Source of the DNA: Anseranas semipalmata
Lineage: Eukaryota > Chordata > Aves > Anseriformes > Anseranatidae
Direction: 5' to 3'
Assembly (NCBI GenBank): GCA_013399115.1
Contig: VXAA01000894.1
Location: 469 to 64,468, forward strand
DNA length: 64,000 nucleotides
In this document: piece after piece, positions 49,961 to 62,347 of the stretch
How positions within the stretch are numbered: the stretch's first letter is position 1
Layout of the letters: each line of letters begins with the position of its first letter
The notes under the pieces: model-generated
What the model saw: only the letters and a program-made list of their open reading frames with translations
What the model was told of the DNA's origin: nothing
Database searches by the model: none
Made by a program: the position numbers and the translations under genes

Positions 49961-52799
49961 AGTGCTTGCTGCAGTCTTAAGGCAGAACGATAGACAGCTG
50001 CTCTTTCAGATGCTTTCCAAATGGATTTGCTCTTATGGCAGTTCTTTGCTTCTTGCACAGCAGTCACCGTGCCATTTTCTCTGTTTTCACATTTCTTAGA
50101 AACAACACGAGAATTATTATTCTGATTGAGTTCATTTGCTTGTGGTCCTACATTTGACAATCAGCCACCAACAAACATCTCCACAAACTGTTATAAACAG
50201 TTATAAACCTGTCAGTAATTATTACTACCTTTACTGAGCCATGAAAAATCATTTCCTCTCTAATTCCAGAAAGCAAATGAGCGTAAAGACTGTTCTTGCT
50301 TTTACTGTGTATCATGACTTGTTGATGAACACTACTGGTTAAATATAATCTTGTCCCATCTAAAAGTACAGGAATAATATTGACACTTGTCTTTGGACTG
50401 TGGTATCATGACCAGTCTGTATACTCCATCCCTTCTGTGATTTGGGCCAATGGATTCAGGTATTTATGATATTTAGCCCCTGATAACTATACAGGTGAAA
50501 ATTGTTATCAGATATCTTTTGAAGTTGACTAATGCAGCTCTCAACATGCATTTTAAGAACATAACTTTTCGCATTTCCTTGGCAGCTGAAGTCCTACATT
50601 CAGACTATAAAGAATTCAAGATTTTTTTGGTTGTATTAAATGTAAACTGCTGTTGCTTGATGTAAGGGAGATTTAAGTCCAATGAAATCTTGAGGAAGAT
50701 AGCACAAATTCAGCTGTTTGGAAGTGCTTCTGAGAAAGGGGATACTGCTCAACATATTCCTCGCAGTTGCTTTCTGGTCCTTTTCTTGAAAAATTTCTAG
50801 TCTTCAAACATTGAGTTCAGTGTGGTAATCAAAGGAGTCTCTTACTTTTTGAAGAAGTTTTCCATCTCATTTCTTGTCTCAGACTCCCTTCCTGTAGCCC
50901 TAGGATCCATTCCTGTTTCCCATCCTCCCACGCATCAACAATGTCTTCAGTTGTTCAGCACTCTCTAACAGCAAAGTCCTCTTCACTTTACCTTAGTCTT
51001 TCCAAATGAAATTTCTCAAGATCTAGTAAAGTCTCTATCCAGGAATCTGGTAAGGAGCTGGCTTGCTACCATTTTCCAGACCTGGACCTTGCTACAGTAT
51101 ACACTAAACCATCATAATAAAACATTAGTGCACAGCTGTGACAAGGATTTGCTATTTACATAACCATTAATTAACCTTTCTAGAAGTTTCCTTCTTTCTT
51201 GCCCTTTCCTTACCCTTGCACTAAATTACAAGTACAAAACCAGAAGCCTGTGGTAGTATCATATTTTATCAGGCAAGCATCAAAAGTGAAGTTACAGACA
51301 CGATTTTTATTGCAGCTCTTCAGTTTGATACAGAATATGGGCAATAATAAAAGAAAATTAAAAGAAAAACATGTTTTTAGCCTCAAGGTTAGTTTTTGTA
51401 CAAAGAAAACACTACTTTAGAATTTCTAAGGCTGAATTCTGCATTGAAAGCAAGGTTTAACCAACCATTACATTGCTCTGCAAGCCTTTGATTAATTGAT
51501 TCAGCCTTCTCCTTACTCATGTGACAAATGAATGAAGGGATGGCCACTTAAAACAAGGGATGGGGGGAAAGATTATTCTTTCTGGGAAACTGAAATGAAA
51601 GAGCAATTGTACAGGCAAAAGACAAACAGGGTTATAATTTAGGAACAGATCATTATACAAATGCTATTTGATAATTATTGGTGTTTGGGTTGTAATTCTA
51701 CTTTTATCCTATCATTAATGACCAAAAAGAAAAAAAAAAAAAAAAAGGTCTTTTCGTTCTTTGGAGAAACTAACGTGCTAATAACACTCCTTGTTTCCTT
51801 GTGAAGAAAGACCCAAAGAGAATAACCAAAAATAAAGCAGAACACTCAAAGGTAACAGCAAAGGACAATGATGTTAATTAGAGGTCAAGTCCTAAAGCAA
51901 TAAATTCATTAAAATATGTGAGCATTACCTAATGGATAACCACTGGATTACAAGATACTGCTTTGTTTTGCACAGTGTATCTTGAATTCTTCTTTGTGCT
52001 GCGGAACAACCTTGACCAAAAAGGTGCTCAGAGCTGGCACCCACCTCCTCACTGGGCTGCACAGAAGGGAGAAGAGGATTTGTTTCCCAGCTGAAGGAAG
52101 GAATTGAGTTTGGCTTCACGGTAGGAACCTACAGGAGATGTGCCCAAAACAGTGAGTCAGGGCACCTTACTCAGAAGAGAGGGGTGTAAGACAACACATG
52201 TTCCTGCCTTCAGAGCTTTTGCTGAACTAGCTGTATAGTGCTCCCTGCTCTGCGCTCTGCCCTATATTGGGCCGCTTCTGTGGGTACTGGACTAGGCCCA
52301 TGTAGAGGTCTCTAAGTCCTTTCTGGGTTTAGCCTGCAGTCCTTGCTCCGGCTTCCTTCAAGCCTTATGAATGCAGAGTTCCCAGTGAAGCATCAGGAGT
52401 TATTTTTCAGACAATGAAAGGCAATTCTTTGTGTACCTGGAGAGAAAATGACAGGAATTGTACTGAAAATGGACCCTGGAAAATGCCTGGCATGCCGATT
52501 GTACCCATGCAGAGCTTGGGTACAATTTTGCCAGACAGGAACCATTAGCCAGGGATGAATCTTGTTCTTTTGAACATTTGAACTTTCGCATGAATGAAAA
52601 GGCCAGGTTAAACAGTAAGCCTAGTCAAGCGAATAAAGCTGCTCCAGTAACAATAGGAAGGGTTATACTGGAGTGACTGGAAAAGTCTAGAGACTGTGAT
52701 GACACAGCAGGTGGCTCAGATGACCAAATCATTATACAGCAAGCATAACTCCCCAAATTAAAAATAGAGTGAAATAGCACATTCTGAACAGGAAGGGAT
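49961..52799. other. Unique AT-rich non-coding stretch
   Basis: No gene or family repeat recognised. A poly-A run lies at 51,730-51,746. Small frames only. Confidence 0.5.
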
Positions 52800-53399
52800 G
52801 TGCGCACAGGGAGGGAGGGCCCAGCTCACAGCAGAGCCAAGCCCTGCTCCCCTGCCTCAAGGGGTCCCAGAGCACAAGGGTTGTGGCTCTGGGGGGAAAG
52901 GAGAGCAGGAAGCTTGCTTGCTCTCAGTCTGTCACTGTGCAGCAGGGCAATGAAGAAGAGCAAAGACCGGGATGTGCTTCTGCCCCTCAGAGCACACCAA
53001 GGACAGAAACTGGCTTCGTCACTTCCTGACATCATGGACCAAACGCTTTGGAAAAAAAAAAGTGTGCTCTCTTACTGCTGGAAAAAAACTGCCTTTTACC
53101 TCAGCCGCGGACACGCGTCCTCATATGCGACAACAGAAGGGTCAGACGGACTTCTGAAAGGAAAAAAAAAAAAGCAGAGCTTTAGCGTGCGGCAGGGTGA
53201 TGGCGAGCAAGGAGGGGAAGCCGTCCCTCCTCGGCGAGGCACCAGCAGAGGTCAGCACAGCCAGGCGAATGGAGCAGCGTGGGGCTCCTCCGCCCCCTGT
53301 TTGCTCCTGTGGGGCTCTGGGACAGCACAGCAGCGGGTACAGGTAGTGCCTTTCTTCTCACCCACAGTGTGCTCTCTACATTCAAGAAATGTAGCTTAA
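52800..53399 (+). other. 199-codon open frame in a CpG-rich patch, unrecognised
   Basis: This is the longest uninterrupted frame in the window, starting at an ATG at 52,800 and ending at 53,399. I recognise no domain, signal peptide or membrane segment. The product would be rich in Ser, Gly, Gln, Arg and Lys, with a lysine run over an A-homopolymer. Stop-poor GC-rich sequence (about 16 CpG at 53,100-53,340) explains the length, and opposing minus-strand frames of 60-70 codons overlap it. I lean to non-coding. A lineage-specific transcript cannot be ruled out. Confidence 0.2.
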
Positions 53400-55034
53400 C
53401 GTAGCTCCTTGCGTGGGAGAGAGAGAAAAGAAAAACACACAGAATTCTTTCACAGCAATAAAACTTACTCTACAATTCATATAATATGGAATAAATCTCG
53501 TTTATCACTGTCTGTTAAGAAGCCCAGCCTGACACATCTTTTTCTTTCATGATGCCAGCTCTCACAGATCACTGTAGATATAAAAGCCAGAACAGTATTC
53601 ATCAGACTTAATCAGTAAAACGCTGCTTCTTGGAGCTGTTTGTTCCAGGAAGACACGGTTTCATGAATCATTTTATATATGGATTACTTGATTTAAAGCT
53701 AGTGCAGCAAGCTGGATTTCCTTAATGTAAGGTGATGTATCATGCCTGTTTCTCCCGAGAACAATGCCAAAACTTGGGTTCATTCCAGAGCAAATGACGG
53801 TAAATGCCAAAAAGCACAACAAAAACTGAGGTGCAGGGAAGTGAGTTGCAGAAACACACACAGAGCTTGCTTCTGAAGTAGAACAGTACAGGTAGGAGAA
53901 TATCGGTATGTAGCAGAGTTGTATGAGTGAGCTTACTTGGTTATGAAAGGAATGAATAACCATAGTCATGCATGGATTAAAGTAATACACAAGACTAAAG
54001 TGATATGATGCCAGTGGTTTCCTGGCTGAAGAGAACTGCAATTGACTGCTTTAGTTAAAATCTTGTGGATCCTTTTCCAGATCCAAAGATACCAGGTTTC
54101 TCTAACATCCTATATTCACACTATAAATGGAAACATGAATCTTTGCTTCTCCAAGATAAAGTGTGAGACACAGTTATTTTCCATAGTATATGTAGACAAG
54201 ATTATAGAATTGTGTAAATTTACAGTGTTGAATATAACCACTGGTTTTAGAGGCAAAGACAAAAAAGAGACATATAACCAGCATGAATTCTGTGCAAAAA
54301 CACCTGGGTTCACTTTGCACGTGCTGTCACACCAGTAAGGTGTGATGCAGCACAGGAAAGAGATAGTAACATGGGCCTGGAGATATTTTAGCTGAGCCTT
54401 CCATCTTCTTTGATGTTAACCAGCTCTCTGCAGTGTTATTTAAGCATGCAATACCTACATGAATAAATTGCTTGCTGTTCCAGAACTAGCTTGTCTGGGA
54501 CTAACTTGGACAACTTTGTCAGCCACTGCATTGCACAGCATAGGCATCTCCCTAACATGAGTCCCTGGGGAACAGAAGTTACCCGCATCCAGAGAAACAG
54601 ATAAATTTCTTACAAGGTTGAGGTAACAGCAAAATGGATATGGGCATCTACTCTGTGCACCCTTTCGAACTCAGAAACTTCTTGTGGACTAACATAAAAT
54701 GAAAGACGGTCTACTATTATTTTAAATATGGGATTAAATATTAAAATGTTTATTGTATGGAGAGGTCCAAGTGGAAGTCCTTTAGGAGCAAGGCTTCCAC
54801 GGCTACATGGTTAAAAGTCTGAGACAAGGTATGAATATGTCACCATTAGATGGTAGTGAGACCAAGGCCTTGACAGGCAGAGGGAGGTGCCAGTTGGAGT
54901 TGTAACCACAAAAGTGTGTTCAGAAGCTTTTACTCTAAACTAAATCTATAATAAAACCTAATAATGGTAAGAACCTAGGTATTACCATTTGTAAATATTT
55001 ATAAATATGTTTATAAATACTATGACTATTACCA
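53400..55034. other. Unique AT-rich non-coding stretch
   Basis: No recognised gene or repeat. The frames at 53,673-54,041 (minus) and 54,042-54,338 (plus) have no known domain. Confidence 0.5.
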
Positions 55035-56447
55035 TCTATAAATCATCAGGAGTAGTCATCATGGATTTTCTGGGGGGAAATAATCTCATCAATTACTGGG
55101 ATTTACAAGGGGAAATCATGCTTGACCAACCTGATAAACTTCTACACTGAAATGACCAGCCTGGTAGATGGGGGAAGACCAGTGTACACTGTCTACCTGG
55201 ATTTCTATAAGGTCTTTTACACTGTCTTCCATAAGACCTCATAGAGAAGCTGCTGATGTATGAGCTGGATGAGCAGACAATGAGGTAGATCAAAAACTGG
55301 CTGAAGAGATGGGCCCAGAGGGTGGAGAGGTGCAAAGTCTAGTTGGGGAGCAGTAATGAGCAGAGTACCCCAGGGGTCAGTGCTGTTCAACATCTTCATT
55401 AATGAGCTGGACAACTGGGCAGAGTGCATCCTCAGCAAGTTTGCAGATGATGCAAAACAGGGAGAAGTGGCTGCTACACCAGAGGCCCATGCTGCCATCC
55501 AGAAGGACCTTGACAAGCTGGAGAAATGGGCTGACAGGAACCTCATGAAGTCCAACAAGCAGAAGTGCAAGGTCCTGCATCTGGGGAGGAACAACCTCAA
55601 GCAGCAATATATGCTGGGGCCAGCCATCTGGAAAGCAGCTTTAACAAAAAGGACCAGGGGGTCCTAGTGGACACCAAGTTGAACATGAGCCAGCAATGTG
55701 CCCTTGCAGCAAAGAAGGCTAACGGTATCTGGGTTGCATTATGAGGAGCATTGCCAGGTGTAGGGGGAAGCAATCCTTCCCCTCTCAGCCCTCAGCACTG
55801 GTGAGGCCACAACNGCAATATATGCTGGGGCCAGCCATCTGGAAAGCAGCTTTAACAAAAAGGACCAGGGGGTCCTAGTGGACACCAAGTTGAACATGAG
55901 CCAGCAATGTGCCCTTGCAGCAAAGAAGGCTAACGGTATCTGGGTTGCATTATGAGGAGCATTGCCAGGTGTAGGGGGAAGCAATCCTTCCCCTCTCAGC
56001 CCTCAGCACTGGTGAGGCCACAACTGGAGCACTGTGTTCGGTTCTGGGCTCCCTCATATGAGAGACATTGACATACTGGAGAGAGTCCAGCAAAGGGCCA
56101 CCCAGATGATGAAGTGACTGGAGCATCTCTCCTATGAGGAGAGGCTGAGAGAGATGGGACTGCTCAGCCTGGGGAAAAGGAGGATCAGGGGAGATCTCAT
56201 CAATGTCTACAAATAACAGAAGAGATGGTGCAAAGAGGATGGAGCCAGGCTCTCTTCAGTAGTGTCCAGTGCCAGGACAAGAGGCAATGGGCACAAACTG
56301 GAACACAGGAGGTTCCCTCTGAACACCAGGAAGCACTTCTGTGCTGTGTGGGGTGATGGAGCACTGGCACAGGTTGCCCAGAGAGGTTGTGGAGTCTCCC
56401 TCCTTGGAGATCTTCAGAAGCTGTCTGGACATTCTATGATTACCCAG
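55035..56447 (+). mobile_element. CR1 LINE: RT domain through 3' end, with internal duplication
   Basis: A 5'-truncated CR1 covering the RT palm and the 3' UTR. Stations in order are 'aaatcatgcttgaccaacct' (55,116), YTVYLDF with the motif A region (near 55,180), VPQGSVLFNIFINELDNWAE (55,365-55,424) and KFADDAKQG, which carries the FADD catalytic box (about 55,437-55,463). Then come KWADRNLMKSNKQKCKVLHL and, after the duplicated segment, 'gaggagaggctgagagagat', 'agaggcaatgggcacaaact', 'gaacaccaggaagcacttct' and a tail 'ttctatgatt'. A stop follows motif A, so it is dead. A 210-base segment occurs twice in tandem with one N between. Near 56,430 the text jumps from 'ctgtctggaca' to 'ttctatgatt', lacking the roughly 100-base terminal 3' UTR station usual in CR1. 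Confidence 0.92.
55604..56024. repeat. Perfect 210-base direct duplication around an N
   Basis: Positions 55,604-55,813 and 55,815-56,024 are identical along their full length by direct comparison, separated only by the N at 55,814. Both copies lie within one CR1 insertion. Zero differences in old, decaying DNA points to an assembly overlap left unmerged and not to an ancient tandem duplication. Confidence 0.95.
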
Positions 56448-59400
56448 ACACAGAAATATGTACTACTTAACTTTTACTCACTTTTACTTTTCCTCAGTTT
56501 TCCTTTAAGAATTCCATTATTCAATGTAATTTTTGGCAGACACAGAGAGTGAAGGTCACAACAGCTGAAACTGAATTGCAACACACTTATGTGTGTAAAA
56601 TGTGTTGCCTTTCCCTTTATGTGGAAAGAAACACATGGATCTGGGTTTCTCTGATATTCAGTGATATTTGAGGCTTTGTTTCCCTGAAGTTGAACAAAGC
56701 AAACTGCATTTTGAAGAAGTGATATATGTCTGAGACAAGAATAAATATTTCAGCTTATTGCCATTAGTTTTCTTTTTGCCTGAAATCTGTATTGCACAAT
56801 GTTTTTTTCTGTGATATAAAAATAATCAGTATTTATTTGATAATGGAAAACATCCTGAATGACAGAGATTTACCAGTGGCAAAAGATGAGTGAGTCTGAG
56901 GGCTGCAGATCATACATGTGATATAATGGTAGGGCTCCCCCTCTAACCTAAGAAGAAACCTATATTATTTCTGGATATCCAAGAAAGGCTCTAATGTGCA
57001 GGAAAATGATTAATAAAATGACCTTTACCTCTATTATTTAGCCCTGCATGAGACTGGCCTGCTTGACAAAAGATGTTGCCTGTGAGCATTTACTGACGTA
57101 AATGATGGAGCAACTTCATTTTTGCTGATAGCTATTTATGCATGTAGCAGGGTTTTACTGTAGTATGAAAAAAACCCTACAAGTCTGTAATACATAGTGA
57201 TGCATGAGAATGAGCTTCTCTGAAACTCAGAGAACACAGAGAAATACACCATCACTTATCACTGAACAGCTAAAAAGAGGTGTCTGTGTATTACTTTTAT
57301 GTCCAAAAAGGAAAAACCCAGTCTCATATATCAGAGTCAAGGATACTTCTTGACATGGATTAGTTTATATTGAAGACCTGTAGCATCATGCATCAGAGAA
57401 CATCACCGAAACCTAACCTCATCTATCACTGTCTCTCAGGGAAATGTAGTCATATCCATTAGTTTCATGAAAATACAGGTCAGAGCATCAATTTATATCA
57501 GGTAATCCTTTCATTACATCATGTTACACTAGAGAGAAACTCAGTGTGATAAGTTATTATAATTTACTTTTGTTAAAATCAATGCAGCCATCGCTTACCA
57601 CTCAGGTAATCCTATTACACAAACTAGTGTCAACCAAAAAAACCCAAACCTCAAAACCACAAAATATCTGTCAGTCAGGGCATACTTATGAATTGTGGAC
57701 TTAAATTTCACCAGTGCTTCCCATCAGGGAACATCACATAGGCTGCATATGTTTCTGATGATGCCAATGCAGTGTCATGGCATGACAACGCCACGGAGCT
57801 GAACTTTCCAGCAGGGATTACTTTCACTTGTTCAGTCCCATCACTGTCCATATGAACTCAGAATTGAACTCAGTTGTGTTCAGATGTGTGTCTCATGACA
57901 TTTTAAATCCTCAGAGTCCTAGCAGACCCATGGGTCTGCAACCTTCTGGGTCTGCAACTGGAGGCCATATAGGATAGCTGTGTCTCTAAAATGATGCTGT
58001 ATTTAGTCAGTCAAGTCCCACCATTTATGTCTTTCCTGATTTCAGAGAACTTCTGGGCATCACCCCATTTCTGAGCAAAGGGTTAATAGATTAACGATGC
58101 AAACTAGTTGTCTTGGGCAGAAAAATTGGTGATGCTGTAAGTAAAATATTTCATATAAACACATCTATCTGCCAGTCTTGGGAAAGTACAGGGTCACACA
58201 CCAAGGAAAAGACCTGGGAAGTTTTATTCCATAGTTTCTCAGGTGGATTATATTTCTGGATCAGGGCACTTGTTTTCATATTCTCAACATCCAGCTGTTT
58301 CATAAAAATCCATTCTTACCTGGCAGGGCAGGGAGGGAGAGGGCCAGTGTGGCAGTCTGCCTTGTGTTCCTGTCATGAAAGAAACTTGTTTATTTTTTAC
58401 AGTATGGTACACTCTGCTATGTAAATCATCTGCCTGAAGTTTTGCCTTTGGGCCTTCTGGAACCTCTTTGTGTCCCTGAGTCAAGTAACTTGGCTTCAAT
58501 CATCAAGGTACCTCAGAGAAAATTATAATAGGGCATCATTTTATAATTAAGAATGGAAATTCAGTCTCCCAAATGGTCATGAAATTAATCCCTTTTCATC
58601 TAATGTCTTCAGAATGAGAAACCTAGTCTAATGCATCTCTTGACGGTAGCAACAAAATCATCATCCATCACTTTGCACCAGGGAAGCCCCTTCATTTGCT
58701 TCATTTTCAGTCTGGGAATACCACCTTCACACAAATGAATGAACACCAGAAAAACAGCCCTTCAGATAAATTGTCTCCTGGGGATATATATCTTTAGATA
58801 CTGCATTGCATTCACATATTAGTGTTATATGCATTAGCTTTCCCACAAGATGAATACAGTCTCTACACAGCAGAAATCACCCTGTGTATATTCACTTTAT
58901 GATCAGAATAAACCTGCTATATTACATTTAGTGTGGGAATTCTGATTGGAGACTAGGAAATCACTGGAGGACAGGAAAATCTACTTTATTGCACTGCAAA
59001 GTAAATGTAATGGAATATGCAATTGGCAGCTTTAAGTAGATGAAAAGCTACACTAAAAATACTGCACAAACACTGAACATACAAAACCTTTAAAGTAACC
59101 TTGATGTGTCTCCATACGTTGAGTACAATGATGCAGTGATAAATGATAGTGAGGTTGGGAACATTTCAGAGAAACAAAAGCAAATATACTTATTATCCTG
59201 CACAGAGATTCTTTGCTTTCAGCAAAGAAATTCTGTCTCAATTTTATATTTGTGGAGGAAAAAGACCTAACCTACTACTTACCTGAGACTTGCTTTTATA
59301 ATCTAAGATGAATATTTATATTTGTACCAGTAAGATCTTTGAAAAATAAAAAATATTATTGTTCCTCCAAACAATACTAAGCAACAGAGTACTGTAATCA

Positions 59401-61759
59401 TAATTGTAATTGTGTCAGTTAGTCTTGGAAATATTTTTAAGGCAAAACTATGGATGAGACTCAAGACAATTATGTAAATAAAAGCTGGAAACCTTGCCTA
59501 ACACAGTCCTGTCCATAAGGGGAGCTTGGGCTTGTGTATATCACATCATTTCAGTAAAAATGCACCAAGCTGGATCACTTAATTTAGAGGAATGCAGATA
59601 CAGACATTAGTTTAGATCAAAGAAAATTCCGTAGCCCATCCTCAGTGTCTACCAAGGGATTTCTCCTCCCCTCTTGTAAGTTAACAAATTCTTTGCTGCT
59701 AGAAAGGACAGCCTTTCATATTTCACCTAGAAACAGGATGTTTCACCATGTGCATCACACAACACCACAAGATTCATTTTACTTGGTACAAAACCTCTAA
59801 GATTAAATTTATCTAACTGCCTCCTTTGTGTTTTGAACAGAGGCAGGAAAAGTCATTCTTACTTAGTACCTGCCATCAAAGAATTTTAGTCTTAAATTTT
59901 ATGTTGGAGACATTCAACTTAACCCATCTTATAGAAAAGCAGGGACATGTAGAAACGGATGTTAAAATATCCGACAGACCTTGCTCCAGCTAACAATAGG
60001 GTTTCAGAGCTCAAATGATTGCCTGCAACAGATGGATCAGCATGGTCCTGGAGAAAAACAGATGAGGAAAGATATTGTAATTGGGGGGAATATCATATTA
60101 GGGTAAAAAATGTGCTAACCCCCCTCCCCCACCATTCTTCACTATATTTCATTAAATGCATGTTTGGTGAATACATGTACTGAGCTGAATAAAAGACCAG
60201 TGGACAAATTTCCCAAACATGGAAGAGAAAAACAGCATGTAGTCAAATAATCTCTATAAAATGGGACAACTTCTTATCATTTAATGAGATGTTGGCTCCT
60301 TGAATCTCCACTGCTTTGTTAGATAGTTAGATAGTCTGTCAGTCTAAGGGGTGCAACAGTCACTTCATACACTCTGACAGACAACTAGAATGCAAACTGG
60401 AAAAGTTTTTCAGCTGTTATTTACATGGGTAGGTACCTATGCACTTTACATTTCACTTTATGTCAAGGGAAGCTGGTTTCATACATTAGTGGGCAGTTCA
60501 GCAGGGATGGATATACCACAGTATGGAGTGGGGGGTCTGAGTCCATGTACCCACAAGTGAAGTGCAAGAGTGGAATGGTCTCTCCAATGTCCAATCCCTA
60601 CATCAGCCACCAATTTTGCATTGGAGTTCAGTACAGATCAGTTATATTGCATTCTTTCTGAATCTGAGAGTATATGAATGAATTCCTCCAATCTGAAGTA
60701 TATGAATGAATTCCTCCAATCCTGTATAAAAAACCTGTCCTCTTGTATGGAGAAAAATATTGCCTCTTCAAGGCCTTTAAGCAAGACATTACAGGCACCA
60801 GCAATAAAACTCTGCTTTCTCAGACAGTTTGCATCATGGCAACAATCCTTGGCCTCTCTTGCCTAAACATATCTAAGCAAATGGTAACACTGTTGACATC
60901 TCATATCAGTGAACCGTGCCTTCAGGTTTCTCTTTCTGTAGATGGGAAATGGATATTAAGTATCGATGGACCTCTGAAAAACTAAATCTTAGTTAAATTT
61001 ACATAAGAAAATGTAACTACATGCTTCACTGGGTGTCATGCATCACTATGGATGAGGAGAAGCCAGCAGTAGCTTTTTATACTCTTTATTCTGGGGAAAT
61101 GTTTCTCCAGGCATCACTTTTCATTACAGATACTTGGTAACATGCATCATTTTATGAAATGTAGAGTGGGTATAATAAATCACAGTACCGGAGGGAGATG
61201 CCACCACATATTACAATAAAGAAATGCTACCTCATGATTTTGTTAATATTGAGCAAAGGCAAATCTTTCACATCACTTAACATCATGGGAACACAGCCTG
61301 GCAGTGAGCAACCTGGACTGGGGGAAATAACATTTCAAATCTTTAACTAGAATAGCAACGGAATAAAAAGCAAGTCATCTTTTTTTCAGTTCAAGATGTT
61401 ATTTTAAAAAGTTATTATTTTTACCCTCTCTCAGTCTGAACAGTTAACTGAATTGCACACTCTCGTTTACTTCTACTGGTGGTGTACATGTTTTTATTCT
61501 ACATTGTAATCTTGTGATGCTGACAGGGTACATGATGAAGTCCCATTTTCCAGAACATGGGAACAATTTTATTCAGCTTTCTGTTTCTAGCTTCTTTCCA
61601 TTCAACAAATTCTGATTTCTTTCTTTAGAAAGCCCATATGCAACCTAGGTTGCATACAGTTCAGGTCTTCAGCTCTGGTTTGTAAAATGAGAACACTGCT
61701 CTACGTTGGTTCCTTTGAGAGATAAATGTTCCCAAAGCTCACCAAAGCTGTCTTTGCAA
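56448..61759. other. Unique AT-rich non-coding stretch
   Basis: No gene or family repeat recognised. Local structure includes an 18-base perfect palindrome at 57,922-57,939, a repeated 12-base word 104 bases apart at 57,498 and 57,602, and a 28-base tandem duplication at 60,669-60,720. Short frames only. Confidence 0.45.
60669..60720. repeat. 28-base tandem duplication
   Basis: 'agtatatgaatgaattcctc' plus 'caat' occurs at 60,669-60,692 and again at 60,697-60,720, giving a period of 28 with no mismatch over 24 bases. It is a recent small tandem duplication. Confidence 0.9.
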
Positions 61760-62010
61760 TAATTGAAGCTCATGACCTATGGGAAAGATTGAAATGTCTG
61801 GGGTTGTTTACCCCAGGAAAAAAAAAAAAAGGTGTAGCGGCTACAACCCTAAAGTATGTGAAGGACTCAAGTGAAGATGAGAATAATCTGATGTCCATGT
61901 CTGCAGTGAGCAGGGTATGTAACACACTAACACTGCAGAAAGAGAAAGTCAATGTAACACTAGGGAAAGCTTTCTAGAGGTAAAGGTAATGACCAGAAAG
62001 AGTGTGTTCA
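61760..62010 (+). mobile_element. Old CR1-type LINE fragment
   Basis: 'catgacctatgggaaagatt' followed by 'gaaatgtctggggttgttta' corresponds to the end-of-ORF2 station (ERL..LGLF) of CR1. 'gaagatgagaataatctgat' and 'ctagggaaagctttctagag' with 'gtaaaggtaatgacc' match the succeeding 3' UTR stations of old CR1 types. An A-homopolymer at about 61,819 breaks the frame. Both ends fade out. Confidence 0.65.
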
Positions 62011-62323
62011 TGATAAAATATGTCTATAATAAGATTTATTTATTTTTTTTTTTAAGAAAAAGCTGATGCTGTCTTCAGGCATTAGGTTTGGATTACATGA
62101 CCACTCAAGTTTTATTTTTTCTGGTTTTATTTTTCTCTACAATTAAAGCAAACATTACACAGTCTTCACCAAGTTCAAATTTTACTTGCAATTTGTCCAA
62201 TGTATACTTTCTTTTAGGCCATTTTTTTACTCTGAAAACTTTTGAAACTGTAGAATGACCAGCAGATTTACAGTTATCTCATAAACTCAAAACATCCTTT
62301 GCTGGTGTGCTCATTCAAGTCTG

Positions 62324-62347
62324 NNNNNNNNNNNNNNNNNNNNNNNN
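62324..62347. other. Assembly gap (24 N) next to poly-T
   Basis: Twenty-four N followed directly by a run of T (62,348-62,360). A homopolymer dropout is the likely cause, so the true T run is longer. Confidence 0.97.
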
